NCBI GenBank assembly: GCA_018666235.1
Contig: JABJAB010000008.1
Location: 1-7,496, forward strand
Direction: 5' to 3'
From: Ilumatobacter sp.
Lineage (GTDB): Bacteria > Actinomycetota > Acidimicrobiia > Acidimicrobiales > Ilumatobacteraceae
Length of the DNA: 7,496 nucleotides
Shown here: positions 5,023 through 7,496 of the stretch, piece after piece
Layout of the letters: every line of letters starts with the position of its first letter
Numbering within the stretch: the stretch's first letter is position 1
Notes under the pieces: generated by a model
The model's database searches: none
Told to the model about the DNA's origin: nothing
The model's input: the letters and a program-made list of their open reading frames with translations, nothing else
Translations under genes and position numbers: made by a program

Positions 5023-6285
5023 TCAACTCTGACCGGACGAGACCGCTGGTGCTGGGAAGTGAACCGACGCCCGAAACCTCTCGTCGTTCAGTCGCTCAAT
5101 CGACAGAGTGGCATTGTGGGCCGCAGCGACGGTTTGGATGATCGTCAGACCGAGCCCGTGCCCGTGCCCACGTTCCGCGTGAAGACCGCGGCGGTACGGG
5201 TCGGTGAGGCTCGCGAGATCGTCATCGAGCCCATCGGCTTCGTTGCAGACGGTCAGGGTCACGGTGCCATCGGTTTCAGGCATTACGGACACTTCGACGC
5301 TCGTATCTGGCCGGGAGTGGCTGAGCGCGTTGCCGATCAGATTGAGGGCCATGATGTCGAGGAGAGCAGCGTCTCCATCGATCTGGGCTGTGTCCCCCTC
5401 GCCGAGATCCAATTCGATCTGGAGGCCAGCGCTCGTAATCGCCACAATCTGTCGTTGGACGACATCGCCGACGATCTCGCCGAGATCGACATCGTCCAGA
5501 TGACGGATTCCAGCCTCGGCCTTCCCCAACTGCAGCAGCGCCGTGACCAGACCTTCCGCTCGGGTGGTGGCGCGGTCGATGGCCTCGGCAAACTCGAGCT
5601 GTTCTGGCGATGCGGTCGAGGTCGACCGTACGGCATCGAGCTCTGCTCGTATGACGGCCAAGGGTGTGCGGAGTTCGTGAGCAGCATTCGCAGAGAACTG
5701 ACTCTGCCGCTCGAAGGACACTTCCAGTTGCTCGAGCATGTCATCGAACGTGTCAGCGAGACGTTTGAGTTCATCGTCAGGGCCATCGAGGCGGATCCGC
5801 TGGCTCAGGTCACCAACGGCTGCGTCCGCCGCCACCAGCGAAAGCTGCTCCACCGGGCCGAGCAGCCGATTCATCAGCGTCCACGCGACGGCGCCTGCCG
5901 CCAGGGTTCCGGCAACCGCCACGCCTACTGCGATCTGAGCAAAGAGGACGACCGTGGCATCGAACTGCTTCTCCTCCGCCCTGTCCAATGCCTCATCGAG
6001 AAATGCGTACTGAGCAGTATCAAGCTGGCCACCGCTCGCGACGTCGTCCAGCCCGACGGGTGCGTCATCGAGTGCCAAGTCCAGAAGAGGAGCAATCTCA
6101 CTGGCGTCCACACCTCGCTCGGTCCCGAGTTCCCGCAGCGCCTCTGTCAAGTACTCGCCGTCGTCGCCTGCCTGGAGTCCGCCGGTGAGCAATGCCCCCG
6201 CCGCGGCGAGACAGACAACGATCGCAACCGCACAACTTGCCGCGAAACCAACCGCAGCTCGACCCCGTAGGCCGAGTCGAGCCAT
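5023..6285 (-). CDS. Sensor histidine kinase (HAMP, HisKA, HATPase)
   Basis: A 420-residue membrane kinase. TM1 spans about residues 11-35, an outside sensor region of about 75 residues rich in Asp, Glu and Leu follows, and TM2 is at about 111-137. The HAMP linker occupies about 138-190 and the HisKA helix 194-257, with phospho-acceptor His203 in FSANAAHELRTPLAV. The HATPase domain shows the N box NLIGNALSHS (315-324) and the G box GHGHGLGLTII (373-383). The sensor region is short and has no known ligand fold that I can name. The ATG at 6285 overlaps the regulator's stop as TGATG, so translation is coupled; a GTG one codon earlier is possible. It phosphorylates the regulator encoded just upstream. 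A long open frame on the opposite strand (4942-6270) is a codon-bias shadow. Confidence 0.95.
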   Translation of the reverse strand: MARLGLRGRAAVGFAASCAVAIVVCLAAAGALLTGGLQAGDDGEYLTEALRELGTERGVDASEIAPLLDLALDDAPVGLDDVASGGQLDTAQYAFLDEALDRAEEKQFDATVVLFAQIAVGVAVAGTLAAGAVAWTLMNRLLGPVEQLSLVAADAAVGDLSQRIRLDGPDDELKRLADTFDDMLEQLEVSFERQSQFSANAAHELRTPLAVIRAELDAVRSTSTASPEQLEFAEAIDRATTRAEGLVTALLQLGKAEAGIRHLDDVDLGEIVGDVVQRQIVAITSAGLQIELDLGEGDTAQIDGDAALLDIMALNLIGNALSHSRPDTSVEVSVMPETDGTVTLTVCNEADGLDDDLASLTDPYRRGLHAERGHGHGLGLTIIQTVAAAHNATLSIERLNDERFRASVHFPAPAVSSGQS

Positions 6286-6941
6286 CACCTCGCCGTTACC
6301 CGGTATCCGACCGACTTGACGGTCTCGACAAGTGGCGGCGCACCAAGCTTGCGGCGCAGCGTCACCATCGTGACCCGCACTGCGTTGGTAAACGGATCTG
6401 CGTGCTCATCCCATACCTTTTCCAGGAGTAGTTCCGCACTCACCGGAGCCGGGCTCCGCGTCATCAACACCTCCAACACCCCGAACTCTTTCGGTGTGAG
6501 GCCGATCACCCGGTTGGCACGATGGACCACGCGTAGGTGCGGGTCGAGCCGACAATCGCCGACCTCGAGCACCGGCGCTGCGCTTTGCCCCGGCCGGCGA
6601 CCCACCGCATGGATTCTCGCCACGAGCTCTCGGAGATGGAACGGCTTGACCAGATAGTCGTCAGCGCCCAGGCCGAGCCCCGCCACCCGGTCGTCAAGAG
6701 AGTCGAACGCGGTCAACATCAAAATCCGGGCTGACCCAGCCGCGATCGACCGGCACACGTCATCGCCGTGCGTGCCCGGCAGATCGCGGTCCAGCACGAC
6801 AACGTCGTACTCATTCACTGCCGTCTTCGCTAGAGCATCTTCGCCGCGGTCAGCGACATCGACGGCCAACCCGGCGTTCCGCAGCCCCCGAGCGGTGGCA
6901 GCTAGAAGCTGACGATCGTCTTCGACGAGCAAGATGCGCAC
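6285..6941 (-). CDS. OmpR-family response regulator
   Basis: A 218-residue two-domain regulator. The receiver domain (1-115) has the acidic pair Asp8/Asp9, the phospho-acceptor Asp51 in VVVLDRDLPG, Thr77 in MLTAFD and Lys99 in YLVKPF. The winged-helix DNA-binding domain (about 125-218) has the OmpR/PhoB hallmarks LTPKEFGVLEVLM, a recognition helix in NAVRVTMVTLRRKLG, and the wing ending ETVKSVGYRV. It opens the operon and overlaps the kinase start by one base. Its start has no Shine-Dalgarno: the bases before the ATG read GATACTGGTGCG, so the message may be leaderless with a -10 box right before the start. Likely targets are its own operon and the DUF2306 gene, by inference. Confidence 0.96.
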   Translation of the reverse strand: MRILLVEDDRQLLAATARGLRNAGLAVDVADRGEDALAKTAVNEYDVVVLDRDLPGTHGDDVCRSIAAGSARILMLTAFDSLDDRVAGLGLGADDYLVKPFHLRELVARIHAVGRRPGQSAAPVLEVGDCRLDPHLRVVHRANRVIGLTPKEFGVLEVLMTRSPAPVSAELLLEKVWDEHADPFTNAVRVTMVTLRRKLGAPPLVETVKSVGYRVTAR

Positions 6942-6976
6942 CGCACCAGTATCTCAGAGCGAAGATTCAGCCAACG
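6942..6976 (-). promoter_or_regulatory. Possible promoter of the regulator-kinase operon (leaderless)
   Basis: On the minus strand a GATACT lies six bases before the ATG, overlapping TACTGG; a TTGGCT stands 15-17 bases further upstream. This spacing would put the transcript start at or within a base or two of the ATG, a layout common in actinobacteria. Box matches are moderate. Confidence 0.3.
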
Positions 6977-7028
6977 TAAGACGACAGAAACCGCGCCTGA
7001 TAGCGGCGGCAGCCAGGCAACGACTTCG

Positions 7029-7103
7029 GACCCGTGTGATCACAACATCCGGACCCGTGTGATTTGTGCAGCCACCCCGAGCACCAAACCCATAGCCCGT
7101 ATG
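7029..7103 (+). repeat. 75-bp flanking repeat, left copy
   Basis: Bases 7029-7103 match 7368-7442 at 71 of 75 positions, without gaps. All four differences are C/T changes. Inside, GGACCCGTGTGAT occurs twice (7028-7040 and 7051-7063), 23 bases apart, and the first overlaps a perfect ten-base palindrome TGTGATCACA (7035-7044). The right end of the repeat supplies the ATG of the HNH gene. The right copy begins on the base after the HNH stop codon. Confidence 0.9.
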
Positions 7104-7367
7104 AACCTTGTCTTTCCGGTGATGTTCGGCAGGGGCCCCAAGAACGCTGACTACCACGGACTGATCCTGAGCTCCCAGGCCAGTATTGACCACGTCACGC
7201 CTCACTCACTGGGCGGAACAAACGAAACCAGCAACCTTGTTACTGCCTGCTGGCCATGCCAGTTCGCCCGCGGTAACGATGACTACGCCCGGCTTGGCCT
7301 CAACGACCCGAGAACACGTAAGCCGCTCGCAACCGACTGGGACGGCTGCTGCGAATTCAAACCATGA
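7101..7367 (+). CDS. Small HNH endonuclease
   Basis: An 88-residue HNH protein from the ATG at 7101, or 102 residues from a GTG at 7059 inside the repeat. The core reads IDHVTPHSLGGTN (29-41) with the Asp-His pair, SNLVTACWPC (44-53) with the motif Asn and a CxxC, and then DYARLGLNDPRTR...DWDG. That last part is the usual tail of a known actinobacterial HNH type (TACWPCN...LGLxDPR...WDGL). The usual first zinc CxxC before the core is absent, and NxxRG has become QFARG, so zinc binding and activity are uncertain. Base composition looks less GC-rich than the neighbours, suggesting separate origin. No Shine-Dalgarno is clear. The gene sits exactly between two 75-bp repeats, as if the repeat unit and gene formed a cassette. 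It could act as a homing-type or defence nuclease, or be a decaying fragment. Confidence 0.72.
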   Translation: MNLVFPVMFGRGPKNADYHGLILSSQASIDHVTPHSLGGTNETSNLVTACWPCQFARGNDDYARLGLNDPRTRKPLATDWDGCCEFKP

Positions 7368-7442
7368 GACCCGTGTGATTACAACACCCGGATCCGTGTG
7401 ATTTGTGCAGTCACCCCGAGCACCAAACCCATAGCCCGTATG
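7368..7442 (+). repeat. 75-bp flanking repeat, right copy
   Basis: The right partner of 7029-7103, with four C/T differences. It starts directly after the TGA of the HNH gene. The frame equivalent to the HNH start region stays open through the repeat (ICAVTPSTKPIARM) and on to the window edge, so a second cassette gene could start here, but what follows (GESFLLRSRHG) is palindrome-derived and not recognisable. Confidence 0.9.
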
Positions 7443-7450
7443 GGTGAATC

Positions 7451-7489
7451 TTTTCTTCTAAGATCCCGCCATGGGGTCTTAGAAGAAAA
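7451..7489. repeat. Large near-perfect palindrome at the right boundary
   Basis: TTTTCTTCTAAGATCCC (7451-7467) is the reverse complement of GGGTCTTAGAAGAAAA (7474-7489) apart from one extra T, around the loop GCCATG. As RNA this is a hairpin of 16 pairs with one bulge, strong enough to act as a terminator-like or recombination structure. Its right half is the 31-bp direct repeat; at the left copy (3869) the left half of the palindrome is absent and replaced by the tRNA end. Confidence 0.75.
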
Positions 7490-7496
7490 ACCTCGA
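7466..7496 (+). repeat. 31-bp direct repeat, right copy, at window edge
   Basis: Identical over 31 bases to 3869-3899 and cut by the window end, so its full length is unknown. Together the two copies enclose about 3.6 kb carrying the two-component operon, the DUF2306 gene and the HNH cassette. Confidence 0.85.

Larger units (their letters stand above)
3869..7496. mobile_element. Putative tRNA-Ser-linked inserted segment bounded by direct repeats
   Basis: The segment begins at the 3' end of tRNA-Ser and ends with the same 31-bp sequence, the arrangement left by site-specific integration. TTAGAAGAAAA motifs lie at both ends and an HNH gene with its own repeats sits near the right end. Against a complete element: no integrase, excisionase or replication gene is visible, the tRNA overlap is only five bases, and the kinase operon is chromosome-like in codon use. 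It may be an element relic, part of a larger element beyond the window, or two copies of a dispersed repeat. Confidence 0.35.

Noticed and set aside
4942..6270. A 442-residue open frame on the plus strand.
   Set aside because: It lies entirely antisense to the histidine kinase, whose domains are all clear; its sequence shows no domain and is a product of GC-rich codon bias.
7029..7442. CRISPR array or integron attC sites around the HNH gene.
   Set aside because: Only two long repeats with a gene between them; no short regular repeats and no GTTRRRY-type attC core.

Overview
The window looks like chromosomal DNA of a high-GC actinobacterium. An Acidimicrobiia-like (Ilumatobacter-type) origin is my guess from the protein style, not a demonstrated assignment. 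Grounds are GC-rich codon use, an overlapping-stop operon, a CCA-encoding tRNA-Ser and actinobacterial-style redoxin, DUF2306 and HNH sequences.

Layout. (1) 1-1516, plus strand: the C-terminal end of a SNF2-family helicase followed by a SWIM zinc-finger protein, a pair often found together. (2) 1570-2290, minus strand: a damaged locus. A coiled-coil gene has a strong ribosome binding site but a TAG at codon 17. It runs out of frame into the catalytic part of a TlpA/thioredoxin-like protein, whose first active-site cysteine position is TGA, giving N-TGA-P-T-C. Two SECIS-like hairpins follow that TGA. This is either a selenocysteine codon, in a live or fossil selenoprotein gene, or a nonsense mutation that happens to sit on the catalytic residue. 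(3) 2291-2618: intergenic, with one inverted repeat. (4) 2619-3485, plus: a stand-alone 5'-3' exonuclease of the PolA N-terminal/FEN type. (5) 3486-3874: SRP RNA on the minus strand and tRNA-Ser(GGA) on the plus strand, transcribed divergently. (6) 3869-7496: a stretch bounded by a 31-bp perfect direct repeat, one copy at the 3' end of the tRNA and the other running to the window edge. It holds a minus-strand operon (OmpR-type regulator, sensor histidine kinase, DUF2306 membrane protein) and a small plus-strand HNH endonuclease gene flanked by two 75-bp near-identical repeats.

How the parts work together. Regulator, kinase and membrane protein form a tight co-directional set: the regulator stop and kinase start overlap as TGATG, and the DUF2306 gene follows after about 80 bases. 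The kinase probably senses an envelope signal, and the DUF2306 protein is either its output or an accessory. The repeats, tRNA junction and HNH gene suggest that the right half of the window is an acquired or rearranged segment. No integrase is visible in the window, so mobility is inferred and not shown. The points most worth following up are the TGA at the redoxin catalytic position and the HNH cassette with its flanking repeats.
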